A stretch of DNA of 42,231 bases from Mollicutes bacterium (GCA_003558105.1 PWMS01000045.1:1-42231); one strand, 5' to 3'. Positions 1-8,635 are shown, numbered from the stretch's first letter. Notes: generated from the sequence alone by a model not told the origin. Made by a program: numbers and translations.

Positions 1-93
1 CTCACTAGCGTATACGCTTTAATGGAAAAAGAAAATAACAGTAAAAAAGAATTGGTTGAGAAAATTGGAAAAAAACATTGCATTCAATGCTAA
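1..93 (+). CDS. C-terminal 30 codons of a truncated upstream gene, unknown product
   Basis: An open frame runs from base 1 to a TAA at 91-93 and encodes 30 residues rich in Lys and Glu, ending in a Cys-Ile-Gln-Cys tail. The start lies outside the window. It sits 31 bases before the next gene, which has its own ribosome site (AAAGGGAG), so the two are probably co-transcribed. The terminal CxxC could be half of a metal site, but I do not recognise the family. Confidence 0.5.
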   Translation, partial: LTSVYALMEKENNSKKELVEKIGKKHCIQC

Positions 94-124
94 ATAAAAA
101 AAAAGATGAAAGGGAGATAAAAAA

Positions 125-481
125 ATGTTAGAAAATTCAAACACTTGGTTAAAGAAATTATCACAAGGAGATGCTACTATCTCTGAGGCAAAAGAAGCTT
201 TAAGTCAACAAAATAAAGACGAGGTTGAAACAAAACGAGGCGCGAAATTTCTCAAAGTATTCATTAAAAGTTCAGATGGGGACAAAGTCAACATCAAAAT
301 CCCCTTCACCTTCGCAAAATTATTATTAAACGTTCACCCTAAGGTTTTAGAAAAGACCAGCTTCAACAAAGAAGATATCGATTTCAAAGAAATCTTAAGA
401 TCACTTGAAGAGGGCGCCTATGGTGAATTGGTGGACATTGAATCAAATGATGGTGACATTGTAAAAATCACCGTTGAGTAA
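125..481 (+). CDS. SHOCT-like / YvlB-LiaX N-terminal family protein, 118 aa
   Basis: Small soluble protein with no membrane segment. Residues 8-30 form an amphipathic helix of the kind that opens YvlB/LiaX-type proteins (repeated Glu/Ala/Leu, ATISEAKEALS). Residues 40-118 look like the conserved partner region: a strand ending in KVNIKIPF, then an acidic helix with EEGAYGELVDIES and a C-terminal strand. Family members are linked to cell-envelope stress sensing in Bacillota, but most are uncharacterised. The ribosome site AAAGGGAGAT lies about 7 bases before the ATG. A strong terminator follows directly, so this is the last gene of its operon. Family assignment is by pattern recognition only. 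Confidence 0.6.
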   Translation: MLENSNTWLKKLSQGDATISEAKEALSQQNKDEVETKRGAKFLKVFIKSSDGDKVNIKIPFTFAKLLLNVHPKVLEKTSFNKEDIDFKEILRSLEEGAYGELVDIESNDGDIVKITVE

Positions 482-491
482 TCCTTCTTTT

Positions 492-526
492 AACGAGAAA
501 GCAAATTTTGCTTTCTCGTTTTTTTC
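492..526 (+). terminator. intrinsic terminator
   Basis: A 14-bp stem, AACGAGAAAGCAAA paired with TTTGCTTTCTCGTT, is followed by a T run. It closes the unit that ends at 481. Confidence 0.9.
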
Positions 527-531
527 TTTGG

Positions 532-540
532 TGCTATAAT
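532..540 (+). promoter_or_regulatory. extended -10 promoter for DUF3137-lemA
   Basis: TGCTATAAT is a full extended -10 element, with no clear -35. Transcription should start near 547, ahead of ribosome site GGGAGG at 561-566 and the ATG at 573. Confidence 0.7.
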
Positions 541-572
541 GGGTTTAGATGTGAAAAAAAGGGAGGCATTAC

Positions 573-1457
573 ATGGCAGAAGAACTCAGTTTACATCAAG
601 GCAAGAAGAAACAATCCGAACTCATTGCTATCGTAGGTTTACTGACTGTAGTTATAGGAATTTTAACGTTGATTTTCTTAGGTGATACCAACGACACGAT
701 GGCGACGGTTGGTATTGTGATACTTGTCGTGGGTATCATTGTTTTTATTGTAGGTCTAATCAAGTTTAATTTGACCGTTAAGAAGTTCAAAAAGACCTTT
801 TTAAAGGACTATTTTTCTAAGATTATCGAAGAGGGTAGCTATTTTCCCAAACGTTATGTTTCGCCGCAAGCGGTTTATGGTTCTGGTTTTCTCAAAAGAG
901 CCGACCGTTTTAAAGGTAAAGACTATCTAAGTGGTAAAATCGATGGTATAGAATTTGAATCTAGCGATATTCACCTACAAGAAAGGCAAGTTTATACCGA
1001 CTCTAAAGGGCATCGAAAAACCAAATATGTAACGTATTTTAAAGGTCGGATTTTTAAATTTGATTTTCATAAACCGATTGAACATCGCTTGCAAGTTTTA
1101 GAGAAATATCGCCCCAGAGACGGCTATAAATATAAAAAAGTGGAGCTTGAAAGTATTGATTTTAATAAAAAATTCAAAACCTATGCTACCGATGCACATA
1201 CCGCTTTTTATGTGTTGACGCCACACTTTATGGAAGCTTTGATGAAAATAGAACAAAATCATCCAGGTAAACTCGGTTTTTCTTTTATGGAAGAAAAGAT
1301 GTATTTTGCGATCAACAACAATAAATCAACGTTCCCGATTTATCCTTTTGTGAAAATTGATGAACGCCTAGTGGATACCTTTAAAGAAGATGTTGAAATG
1401 CTTTATGAGTTAGTCGATGATTTAAAATTAAATAAAAGAATCTTTAAGGAGGATTAA
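573..1457 (+). CDS. DUF3137-family membrane protein, 294 aa
   Basis: Two membrane segments lie at about residues 17-36 and 43-64 (AIVGLLTVVIGILTLIFLG and VGIVILVVGIIVFIVGLIKF). A roughly 230-residue cytoplasmic domain follows, rich in beta strands, with blocks such as SGKIDGIEFESSDIHLQER and YFKGRIFKFDF. This layout and the immediate lemA neighbour are typical of DUF3137 proteins. The biochemical role is unknown; DUF3137-LemA pairs are common in Bacillota and Mollicutes relatives and are thought to act together at the membrane. The ATG at 573 follows GGGAGG at good spacing. The next gene starts 5 bases after the stop, with its ribosome site inside this gene's last codons, so translation is probably coupled. 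Confidence 0.8.
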   Translation: MAEELSLHQGKKKQSELIAIVGLLTVVIGILTLIFLGDTNDTMATVGIVILVVGIIVFIVGLIKFNLTVKKFKKTFLKDYFSKIIEEGSYFPKRYVSPQAVYGSGFLKRADRFKGKDYLSGKIDGIEFESSDIHLQERQVYTDSKGHRKTKYVTYFKGRIFKFDFHKPIEHRLQVLEKYRPRDGYKYKKVELESIDFNKKFKTYATDAHTAFYVLTPHFMEALMKIEQNHPGKLGFSFMEEKMYFAINNNKSTFPIYPFVKIDERLVDTFKEDVEMLYELVDDLKLNKRIFKED

Positions 1458-1462
1458 AGTAC

Positions 1463-2029
1463 ATGCCCAATGAAGTTTTAATTATTATCGTTGTGGTTGT
1501 AGCCATTTTATTGTTAATAGCCATTTGGTTTATTGCGACCATGAACAGTTTGCGTCAAAACGAAGTAAAGGTCAATGAAGCGGAATCAGGAATTGATGTT
1601 GCTTTAACGAAACGATTTGATACCTTAAGTAAAATGGTGGATACCGTTAAAGGGTATACCAAACATGAAGCAAAGACGTTTGAAAATGTTGTCAAATGGC
1701 GTAAAGGTATGCCTGATGATTTAACGCTTGAGCAAAAGCAAGAATTTATGCAAAAACTCAATCAAGTACAAGCTGACATCAACGTTGCGGTTGAACGTTA
1801 TCCAGATTTAAAAGCCGAGAAGGTTTTTACCAATTTACAAAAAACAATTGCCGATGTTGAGGAGCATTTACAAGCCTCTAGACGTTTGTTTAACGCGAAT
1901 GTCTCAAGACTTAACCAAAAGATTGTTTCCTTCCCTACCAGTATCGTTGCAGCTAAAATTGGCATGGGCAAAAAGCCGTTCTTTGAAGCTGAGCTTGAAA
2001 AACGTGCCGATGTAAAGATGGAATTTTAG
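1463..2029 (+). CDS. lemA: LemA family protein, 188 aa
   Basis: One N-terminal membrane helix (about residues 4-26, rich in Ile/Val/Leu) is followed by a long helical domain. That domain carries the family's signature pattern near residues 30-65: NSLRQNEVKVNEAESGIDVA, then LTKRFDTLSKMVDTVKGY. Length matches LemA proteins (about 185-200 aa). The helical part is expected outside the membrane; the molecular function is unknown. The ribosome site TAAGGAGG at 1445-1452 is inside the end of the DUF3137 gene. A terminator follows, making 573-2029 a two-gene operon. Confidence 0.9.
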   Translation: MPNEVLIIIVVVVAILLLIAIWFIATMNSLRQNEVKVNEAESGIDVALTKRFDTLSKMVDTVKGYTKHEAKTFENVVKWRKGMPDDLTLEQKQEFMQKLNQVQADINVAVERYPDLKAEKVFTNLQKTIADVEEHLQASRRLFNANVSRLNQKIVSFPTSIVAAKIGMGKKPFFEAELEKRADVKMEF

Positions 2030-2065
2030 CTTAAATAAGCTTTTAAGGTCATAATAACACAAGCA

Positions 2066-2097
2066 AGAAAGCGACAAATGTCGCTTTCTCTTTTTTT
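2066..2097 (+). terminator. intrinsic terminator after lemA
   Basis: GAAAGCGA pairs with TCGCTTTC around a short loop, followed by seven T. Confidence 0.9.
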
Positions 2098-2106
2098 ATA
2101 CATTTA

Positions 2107-2115
2107 TGGTATAAT
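2107..2115 (+). promoter_or_regulatory. extended -10 promoter for sdaA operon
   Basis: TGGTATAAT; transcription should start near 2122. The ribosome site TTGGAGG follows at 2134-2140. Confidence 0.7.
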
Positions 2116-2144
2116 ATACTTAGTGTTTTTATTTTGGAGGCCAT

Positions 2145-3338
2145 ATGAAATCGATTAAAGAATTATATAAAATCGGTAAAGGCCCTTCCAGTTCGCATAC
2201 AATGGGCCCTGAACGCGCCGCTAAGATATTTAAGAGTCGTTATCCCGACTATAAGGTTCGCGTTTTTTTGTTTGGATCATTGAGTTTGACGGGGAAAGGC
2301 CATCTAACCGATAAAATTATAGAAGATATATTTGAAGATGTTGAGGTGATTTTTTCCTCTGATTTTGTTGATCGTCACCCGAATACGCTGGATTTTCATG
2401 CTTATGATAAAGAAGGCGAAGAAGTTGGCTATATGCGGGTTTATAGTGTTGGTGGCGGGACCATTCATATCGAGGGAGAGACATATGAAGAAAGTATCGA
2501 TGTGTTTCCCCATCAAAGCTTTAAAGAAATTATGACGTATTGTAAAGAAGAAAGAATACGTTTGCCGGAATATGTTGCTCGTTTTGAAGGAGCGGATATA
2601 CGCGCTTTTCTTTTAAACATTTGGCAGACGATGCAAGATAGTATTAAAGAGGGTTTATCTAAAGATGGTCATCTACCAGGTGAACTTCAAGTCGTTAGAA
2701 AAGCGTCTCAATTACACCAAAAAAGAATAAAAAAGGAACCGACTGAAATTAAAGAATCTCGTTTGGTCAGTGCCTACGCCTTTGCGGTTAATGAGATGAA
2801 TGCCAGTGGTGGTACGATTGTGACCGCGCCGACGTGTGGTGCGAGTGGTACAATGCCCGCGGTATTAAGATACATGCAAGAAAGACATCGTTTCGATGAT
2901 GAAGATGTTATCGATGCTTTAGCTACAGCGGGTATTATAGGTAATGTCATTAAACACAATGCCTCTATTAGCGGTGCTGAGGCGGGATGTCAAGCAGAAG
3001 TTGGCAGTGCTTGTAGTATGGCTGCCGCAGCGCATGCTGAGTTATTCGATTTATCGTTGGATCAGATTGAATACGCAGCGGAGATTGCTTTGGAGCATCA
3101 TTTAGGGTTAACATGTGATCCAATTTTAGGGTATGTACAAATTCCTTGTATTGAAAGAAATGCGGTAGCAGCCTTAAGGGCTATTGATGCTTGTGGGCTC
3201 GCCTATTTTCTTAGTGATTCTAGAAAAATATCGTTTGACCTTGTGGTTGATACAATGTTCGAAACGGGAAAAGATATGCCAGCTAATTACCGGGAAACCG
3301 CTTGCGGTGGCCTTGCAAAAAAATACCAACTCAAGTAA
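2145..3338 (+). CDS. sdaA: iron-sulfur L-serine ammonia-lyase (dehydratase), single-chain, 397 aa
   Basis: Converts L-serine to pyruvate and ammonia in the cytosol with a [4Fe-4S] cluster. The N-terminal beta domain (about 1-150) begins with the family hallmark IGKGPSSSHTMGPERAA; the alpha catalytic domain (about 205-397) has SGGTIVTAPTCGASG and AEAGCQAEVGSAC. Cysteines 282, 324 and 335 have the 42- and 11-residue spacings of the three cluster ligands in structurally studied bacterial enzymes. A C-terminal Cys 387 in ETACGGLA fits the tail residue that occupies the active site in this family. The linker is short, so this is a compact fused form rather than the two-gene Bacillus form. It is followed at 18 bases by the rRNA methyltransferase and is probably co-transcribed. 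Confidence 0.93.
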   Translation: MKSIKELYKIGKGPSSSHTMGPERAAKIFKSRYPDYKVRVFLFGSLSLTGKGHLTDKIIEDIFEDVEVIFSSDFVDRHPNTLDFHAYDKEGEEVGYMRVYSVGGGTIHIEGETYEESIDVFPHQSFKEIMTYCKEERIRLPEYVARFEGADIRAFLLNIWQTMQDSIKEGLSKDGHLPGELQVVRKASQLHQKRIKKEPTEIKESRLVSAYAFAVNEMNASGGTIVTAPTCGASGTMPAVLRYMQERHRFDDEDVIDALATAGIIGNVIKHNASISGAEAGCQAEVGSACSMAAAAHAELFDLSLDQIEYAAEIALEHHLGLTCDPILGYVQIPCIERNAVAALRAIDACGLAYFLSDSRKISFDLVVDTMFETGKDMPANYRETACGGLAKKYQLK

Positions 3339-3356
3339 AAGAAAGCAGGTGAGGGT

Positions 3357-4715
3357 GTGTTAAAGAAGAATTCTTACCATGATGTTGAGTTTATCGATTT
3401 AACCCATGACGCGTTGGGCGTTGCTAAAATAGACGGGGTTCCCGTCTTTGTTAAGGATGCCTTAAAAGGTGAACATGCGGAAATAAAGATTACAAAGGTG
3501 AATAAGAATTTTGCCTTTGGACGCTTAATAGAGATAAAAACACCATCTCCCTTTAGAAAGAAACCAATCTGTCAACACTTCTTCGTATGTGGTGGCTGTG
3601 ATATTATGCATATGAATTATGATATGCAATTATCATTTAAGAAACACCGGGTTAAAGAAACCTTAAGGAAAATCGGGCATATGGAGCCCATCATACATGA
3701 TACTGTCGGTATGAATAATCCCTATTATTATCGTAATAAAGCGATTATTCCTTTTGGAATAGAAGACGATCGTTTGGTTGCGGGTCTTTATAAACGTCGT
3801 TCACATGATATTGTAGATTTGCGTCGATGCCATATTTTTCCTAAGATATACTCCGATATTATCCGCTTATTAAAGGCTTTGTTGGTTTCTCATGAAATAT
3901 CGATTTATGATGAAGAAAATCACAAAGGTTTATTCAGGGCATTGATGTTGAGACATAGTGAAAAAAATGGCAACATCTTGTTAACGTTTGTTGTTAATGG
4001 CGGGAAAATGCCACACAAAGAAAAAATAATCGAGAGCTTAATTGAGCGATATCCCATGATTTCAGGGGTTGTTTTGAATAATAATTCTGATAAAGGGAAT
4101 GTCATGATTTCAAACAAAAGCAAGACGCTTTATGGTGAAGATATTTTGGAAGATGAACTATGTGGCCTAAATTATCAATATAATCATCAATCATTCTTTC
4201 AAGTCAACCCAGTTCAAACACAAAACTTATATAAAAAAGCGTTAGATTATGCCGACCTTAAGGCCGATGATTATATCGTTGATGCCTATTGTGGTGTTGG
4301 CACAATCGGCTTAAGCGCAGCAAAAAAGGTGAAAGAAGTTACTGGCTTTGATGTGATTAAAAGCAATATTAAACAAGCCAAAGAAAATGCAAGGTTTAAT
4401 GATATTGAAAATGCGAAGTTCATTCAAGGCAAAGCGGAGAGTGTCTTACCCAGTTTGAAAGATCAAGTCATTGACACGTTGTTTATTGATCCACCGAGAA
4501 AAGGCTGTGATAAAAGCTTATTAAAAACAGTGACGACGATGGATATTAAACGGATTGTCTATGTATCATGTAATGTGTCCACATTTGCTCGTGATGCCAA
4601 CTTCTTACTCAAATCAGGCTATACGGTTAAAGAGGTGACCCCTTTTGATATGTTCCCACAAACGGCTCATATTGAAACGGTAGCCTTGATTGAAAAAACA
4701 CATCTTGAGAGTTAA
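3357..4715 (+). CDS. rlmD: 23S rRNA (uracil-5)-methyltransferase, RlmD/RlmCD type, 452 aa
   Basis: SAM-dependent RNA methyltransferase of the TrmA/RumA family, making m5U in 23S rRNA. An N-terminal TRAM-like domain (1-60) is followed by an iron-sulfur motif with Cys 72, 78, 81 and 158 (CQHFFVCGGCD and RRCHIF). The C-terminal Rossmann domain contains VDAYCGVGTIGL, the DPPRKGC motif and the catalytic Cys 405 in YVSCN. All catalytic parts are intact. In Bacillota a single enzyme can modify both U747 and U1939; which sites apply here cannot be read from the sequence. The start is GTG at 3357, with AGAAAGCAGGTGA just upstream matching the 16S tail at 12 of 13 positions. Confidence 0.92.
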   Translation: MLKKNSYHDVEFIDLTHDALGVAKIDGVPVFVKDALKGEHAEIKITKVNKNFAFGRLIEIKTPSPFRKKPICQHFFVCGGCDIMHMNYDMQLSFKKHRVKETLRKIGHMEPIIHDTVGMNNPYYYRNKAIIPFGIEDDRLVAGLYKRRSHDIVDLRRCHIFPKIYSDIIRLLKALLVSHEISIYDEENHKGLFRALMLRHSEKNGNILLTFVVNGGKMPHKEKIIESLIERYPMISGVVLNNNSDKGNVMISNKSKTLYGEDILEDELCGLNYQYNHQSFFQVNPVQTQNLYKKALDYADLKADDYIVDAYCGVGTIGLSAAKKVKEVTGFDVIKSNIKQAKENARFNDIENAKFIQGKAESVLPSLKDQVIDTLFIDPPRKGCDKSLLKTVTTMDIKRIVYVSCNVSTFARDANFLLKSGYTVKEVTPFDMFPQTAHIETVALIEKTHLES

Positions 4716-4727
4716 GGAGCACAACTT

Positions 4728-5438
4728 ATGGGTACAATTATTAATGCTTTGGCCGTTATTATCGCAACATTTTTCGGAATGGTGTTTAAACGAGGTTTAA
4801 GTGAAACTTTACAAAAGAAAATCATGTTTGTCCTTGGGCTCGCTTTAAGTGCCTTGGCTTTGGGATGGTTTTTGAGTGATTTTTTAGTGATTGATAACGA
4901 TTCGATCTCTACACGGTATGATCTTTTGATTATCATTTCGCTTGTTCTAGGTTCTATCATTGGGACGGTTATCGATATTGATGGGCGCTTGACACGTTTT
5001 GCCAATGGGGTTGAAAAAAAATATAATTTGCCGCCCATTGCCAAAGGATTTGTCGCTGGGACTTTAATCTTTTGTGTCGGTGCCATGGCGATTTTAGGCT
5101 CGATTCAAGATGGCCTGAGTGGGGATATCACAACTTTATTGGTCAAAAGTTTGCTTGATTTCATCACCGCGATGATGTTGGCTAGTATCTTTGGTATCGG
5201 TGTTGCCTTTGCGGCCATTAGTATACTACTTTATCAAGGTTCAATTACAATTTTAGCGATGTTTTTAGGCGCCTTTTTGACCACAGAGATGATTATGGCG
5301 GTATCTATGGTTGGGAATATCTTATTAATAGCCATGGGCATGAATTTTATGGAACTCAAACAAATTAAGGTCGCTAATATGTTACCAGCGTTAGTGATTC
5401 CGCTTTTATATTTTTTCTTACTGAATATCTTTTTTTAA
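4728..5438 (+). CDS. DUF554 family membrane protein, 236 aa
   Basis: Integral membrane protein with six to seven hydrophobic segments. It starts with the family's typical MGTIINALAVIIATFFGM and has the short conserved Gly-rich stretches LGSIIGTVIDIDGRL and FCVGAMAILGSIQDG. The function of DUF554 proteins (YdfK and relatives) is unknown; a transport role is usually assumed. The ribosome site TAAGGAGC overlaps the stop codon of the methyltransferase upstream, so it belongs to the sdaA-rlmD unit. Length matches the family. Confidence 0.85.
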   Translation: MGTIINALAVIIATFFGMVFKRGLSETLQKKIMFVLGLALSALALGWFLSDFLVIDNDSISTRYDLLIIISLVLGSIIGTVIDIDGRLTRFANGVEKKYNLPPIAKGFVAGTLIFCVGAMAILGSIQDGLSGDITTLLVKSLLDFITAMMLASIFGIGVAFAAISILLYQGSITILAMFLGAFLTTEMIMAVSMVGNILLIAMGMNFMELKQIKVANMLPALVIPLLYFFLLNIFF

Positions 5439-5441
5439 AAC

Positions 5442-5470
5442 ACTTAAACCTTTAAGTATGTTTTTATTGA
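5442..5470 (+). terminator. weak candidate terminator
   Basis: ACTTAA / TTAAGT stem with a 4-nt loop, then ATG and a short T run. The stem is all AT except one pair, so efficiency is doubtful. Confidence 0.35.
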
Positions 5471-5483
5471 ATACATGTGTTTA

Positions 5484-5509
5484 TTGATTTTTTAAAAATT
5501 TGCTAAAAT
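5484..5509 (+). promoter_or_regulatory. promoter for the heliorhodopsin gene
   Basis: The extended -10 TGCTAAAAT (5501-5509) has a TTGATT only 14 bases before the hexamer, so recognition probably rests on the extended -10. The ribosome site AAAAGGGGG lies before the ATG at 5531. Confidence 0.55.
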
Positions 5510-5530
5510 AGATAAAAAGGGGGATTTACA

Positions 5531-6325
5531 ATGACAAAGACCATCACAATGACGTATTTGAAAAAATTTAATTTGATTATGGGTTTACTGCACTTTATAC
5601 AGGGCTTAATTATGCTTTTTTTGGCCACAACGCTTATTCAAACGATTTCAGAATTTACACCGACGATTACCCAAATTTATCTAACCTACGACGTGGAATC
5701 ACAATCTTTGGTGGTAGCCACTAGAGATTTATTTGCACTACCCTTTGGTATTTTTGTGTCGCTGTTTTTATTATTGTCTGCGGTAGCCCACGCGATTATC
5801 GCTATTCCTAGGAAGACCCACCAAAAGTATCAAACAGACTTGAAAAACGGTATTAACCGTTTTCGTTGGTTTGAATACGCTTTATCTTCCTCTATCATGA
5901 TTGTGTTGATTGCAACCTTGTTTGGGGTTTATGATATCGCAAGTTTAATTTTAATATTTGTGTTAAACGCCACGATGAATCTATTTGGATTATTGATGGA
6001 AGAAATCAACGCGGGTAAAGAAAAAGACGACGTTAAATGGGGCGCATTTATCTACGGTTCTGTGGCGGGTTTAACCCCTTGGATTGTTATCTTGCTTTAT
6101 ATGTTTGGTACAGGGAACTTTGATATGGTACCTTGGTTTGTTTGGGCTATTATCGGAACATATTTTGTAGCTTTTAATACTTTTCCCATCAACATGATTT
6201 TACAGTACAAACGCGTAGGGCAATGGCAGGATTATCTTTATGGTGAACGCGTGTATATCATTCTTTCCTTGGTAGCTAAATCGGTTTTAGCTTGGTTGGT
6301 ATTGTTCGGGGCTATGCAACCATAA
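5531..6325 (+). CDS. heliorhodopsin, 264 aa
   Basis: Seven hydrophobic segments and the diagnostic heliorhodopsin blocks. In helix 3, RFRWFEYALSSSIM carries Glu 115, at the place of the Schiff-base counterion (E107 of the founding protein 48C12). In helix 7, YIILSLVAKSVLAW holds Lys 250, the retinal-binding lysine, with Ser 246 four residues before it (S237/K241 in 48C12). His 21 and His 87 sit in helices 1 and 2, where that protein has conserved histidines. Heliorhodopsins bind all-trans retinal, insert with the N-terminus inside, and do not show the ion pumping of type-1 rhodopsins; their signalling role is unresolved. The gene stands alone between its own promoter and a strong terminator. 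No retinal-forming gene (carotene oxygenase, crt genes) is in the window, so retinal must come from elsewhere in the genome or from outside. Confidence 0.92.
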   Translation: MTKTITMTYLKKFNLIMGLLHFIQGLIMLFLATTLIQTISEFTPTITQIYLTYDVESQSLVVATRDLFALPFGIFVSLFLLLSAVAHAIIAIPRKTHQKYQTDLKNGINRFRWFEYALSSSIMIVLIATLFGVYDIASLILIFVLNATMNLFGLLMEEINAGKEKDDVKWGAFIYGSVAGLTPWIVILLYMFGTGNFDMVPWFVWAIIGTYFVAFNTFPINMILQYKRVGQWQDYLYGERVYIILSLVAKSVLAWLVLFGAMQP

Positions 6326-6378
6326 ATCGCTTTTTTCTAAAAGCTTGTTTTCTTCTAAAAAATGATATTGACAAGCTT

Positions 6379-6413
6379 AACACCCATGTAAAAACGGCAT
6401 GGGTGTTTTTTTA
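6379..6413 (+). terminator. intrinsic terminator after heliorhodopsin
   Basis: AACACCCATG pairs with CATGGGTGTT across a short loop, followed by seven T. Confidence 0.92.
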
Positions 6414-6449
6414 TTGGACTAAACCCAACTTAATAGGGATGAAATTTGA

Positions 6450-6478
6450 TTGTTAAGGTATTTTCCATGTGATAAACT
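6450..6478 (+). promoter_or_regulatory. candidate sigma-A promoter for the 6508-10655 unit
   Basis: TTGTTA, 17 bases, TAAACT. The start would fall near 6485, with ribosome site TGAGGTAG before the ATG at 6508. Confidence 0.45.
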
Positions 6479-6507
6479 ATAAATATAATAAATTAATGAG
6501 GTAGTGT

Positions 6508-7587
6508 ATGAAAATTATCCGAATTTTAAGCAAGTTCTTTATTGGTTTACTTCTTGTCGTTGCTGTCTTTTTAGGAACTTTAACCGCCCTTGAATATCGA
6601 CCCGATGATATTGAGCAAGTCAAGATTGATGGCGAGATAGATGGATTGATACGCATCGATGAGACAACAAGGTTGATGGCCTTTAATATCGGGTATGCCG
6701 GTTTAGGCGCCGCAGAAGATTTTGTGATGGATGGGGGCGAAAAAGGCCGACCCGATAGCGAAGCGGATGTTTTAGCGTATTTAACCGGTATTCAAGCGTT
6801 GATGACGGCGCAAGACATTGATATTTATTTACTTCAAGAAGTTGATCGCCCATCAAGGCGTTCCTATTTTATCAATCAAGAAGGGATATTGCATGAATAC
6901 CTTGGGTCAGAGACTTATAATAGTAGTTTCGGTATTAACTTTAAGGCCTATTTTGTACCGTTTCCCGTTTCTTTTACAGATTATATTGGATCGGTGGAAA
7001 GCGGTGTACAAACCCTAAGTCGCTATCATGTGGATGCGGCGTTTAGACATCAGTTTCCTGGGTCGTTCAGTTGGCCGAACCGGGTCGCCAATTTAAAACG
7101 TTGCATGCTGGTCAGCTACCTTCCAATTGAAAATAGCGACCAATCACTCATCTTAATCAATGTGCATATGTCGGCTTATGATGACGGCTCGATGCGTGCT
7201 CAAGAAATGGCTTATTTAAAAGAATTCATCGAAGCGGCTTATGCTGAGGGTCACTATGTGATTGTCGGCGGTGATTTTAATCAGACATTCCCTGGGGCTG
7301 AGGATATCTATCCCGTTAAAGATGACACATTCTTTGCGCCATCGCTTATCGATCCAGACTTCTTTAGCGATGATTTTACCTTTTACTATGACCCCACAGT
7401 ACCAACCTCTAGATTATTAAATCAACCTTATGATCCTGAGGATGAAAATACACAATACTATATCATCGATGGCTATCTAATCAGTCATAATATTGAAGTT
7501 TTGGATGTTTATACACTGGATGATGCCTTTAGTCATAGTGATCATAATCCGGTTATTGTGGACATCAGACTTAAGGACAATGAATAA
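6508..7587 (+). CDS. membrane-anchored endonuclease/exonuclease/phosphatase-family protein, 359 aa
   Basis: One N-terminal membrane helix (about residues 5-27) anchors an EEP-fold domain that should face outside. The metal and catalytic blocks are present in order: LMAFNIGY (Asn) near 53-60, LLQEVDRP (metal-binding Glu) near 111, INVHMS near 220, GGDFNQ (Asp/Asn) near 250, and the terminal SHSDHNPVIVDI with the catalytic His near 347. The fold includes sphingomyelinases, inositol phosphatases and DNases, so the substrate is open; an outward-facing phosphodiesterase or nuclease is a fair inference. It opens a run of six closely spaced genes. Confidence 0.82.
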   Translation: MKIIRILSKFFIGLLLVVAVFLGTLTALEYRPDDIEQVKIDGEIDGLIRIDETTRLMAFNIGYAGLGAAEDFVMDGGEKGRPDSEADVLAYLTGIQALMTAQDIDIYLLQEVDRPSRRSYFINQEGILHEYLGSETYNSSFGINFKAYFVPFPVSFTDYIGSVESGVQTLSRYHVDAAFRHQFPGSFSWPNRVANLKRCMLVSYLPIENSDQSLILINVHMSAYDDGSMRAQEMAYLKEFIEAAYAEGHYVIVGGDFNQTFPGAEDIYPVKDDTFFAPSLIDPDFFSDDFTFYYDPTVPTSRLLNQPYDPEDENTQYYIIDGYLISHNIEVLDVYTLDDAFSHSDHNPVIVDIRLKDNE

Positions 7588-7606
7588 TATTTAAACAAAG
7601 GCAGGG

Positions 7607-8635
7607 ATGTTTATGCAAATGCAATATGTCCATAGAATCATCTTATTGCTTAGCTTTTTATTTTTTGTGGTTATCGTTGGCACCTTTGGGTATATGCGGC
7701 TTTTAGGCGTTGATTTTTTAAACGGTCTATATATGACCATCATTACTATTTCAACCGTTGGTTATACCGAGGTTGCCGATATGACCGAAGGGGCACAAAT
7801 ATTCTCAATCGTCTTGATTGTTACGAGTGTTGGTACAGTCGGTTTTGTGATTTCTAAATTGGGATCGTTTTTCAAAGAAGGTTATCTTAGCGAATCTTGG
7901 AGGAAAGGTAAAATGGAAAAAAGCATTGAACAATTGAAGAACCATTATATTATTTGTGGCGCCGGTGAGACCGGTGGTTATATTATTGATCAATTCAAAA
8001 GACGTAACGTTCCTTTTGTTATTGTCGAACAAGATTCAGAAGTAATTGAAGAGCTTAAAGAGGAGGAGAACATTTTGTATGTTCAGGGTGATGCCACCAA
8101 TGAATCTATTTTACAACATGCCAACATTCAAAAAGCTAAAGGATTGGTTGCGACCTTATCAAAAGATGCTGATAATGTTTATGTTGTTTTAACTGCAAGG
8201 GAGATGAATAAGAAGCTTCATATTGTTGCCCGAGCTATCGCTTCTAAAGCGCATGAGAAAATGCGCAGGGCTGGGGCTAATTATACGGTATCTCCCAATG
8301 AAATTGGGGGAAGAAAAATGGCTGCCATGCTTTTAAAGCCCTCCACTACCTATTTTATGGATTCGGTTATTCACACACAAGATATAACCCTAGACCTAGA
8401 AGAAATCACCATTCAACAACATAGTGAGATATGGAAAAAGGAACTGAAGGCTGCTAAAATTCCTGATAAAACCGGGTTAATCGTCCTAGCTATTAAAAAA
8501 GAAAATGATGATACCTTCCGCTTTAATCCACCAGGGGAAGAGATTTTAGAAAGTAAAGATAAAATTATCGTTATCGGTAAACACGAACAAATTGAAGCTT
8601 TGAGACAACTGGCCAAAGACACCAAGGATGAATAA
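7607..8635 (+). CDS. two-TM potassium channel with RCK (TrkA-N/TrkA-C) domains, 342 aa
   Basis: Layout of MthK-type channels: TM1 at about 9-31, pore helix and selectivity filter TVGYTE at 50-55, TM2 at about 62-84, then an RCK domain with Rossmann motif IICGAGETGG near 114-123, and a TrkA-C domain at about 250-335. The filter keeps TVGY but has Thr-Glu where the classic filter has Gly-Asp; variants at these two positions are common in bacterial RCK channels. It should pass K+ under nucleotide or ion control through the RCK ring. ATG 7607 and ATG 7613 are both in frame; the GCAGGG before 7613 suggests the second may be used. The next small ORF overlaps its stop codon. Confidence 0.88.
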   Translation: MFMQMQYVHRIILLLSFLFFVVIVGTFGYMRLLGVDFLNGLYMTIITISTVGYTEVADMTEGAQIFSIVLIVTSVGTVGFVISKLGSFFKEGYLSESWRKGKMEKSIEQLKNHYIICGAGETGGYIIDQFKRRNVPFVIVEQDSEVIEELKEEENILYVQGDATNESILQHANIQKAKGLVATLSKDADNVYVVLTAREMNKKLHIVARAIASKAHEKMRRAGANYTVSPNEIGGRKMAAMLLKPSTTYFMDSVIHTQDITLDLEEITIQQHSEIWKKELKAAKIPDKTGLIVLAIKKENDDTFRFNPPGEEILESKDKIIVIGKHEQIEALRQLAKDTKDE

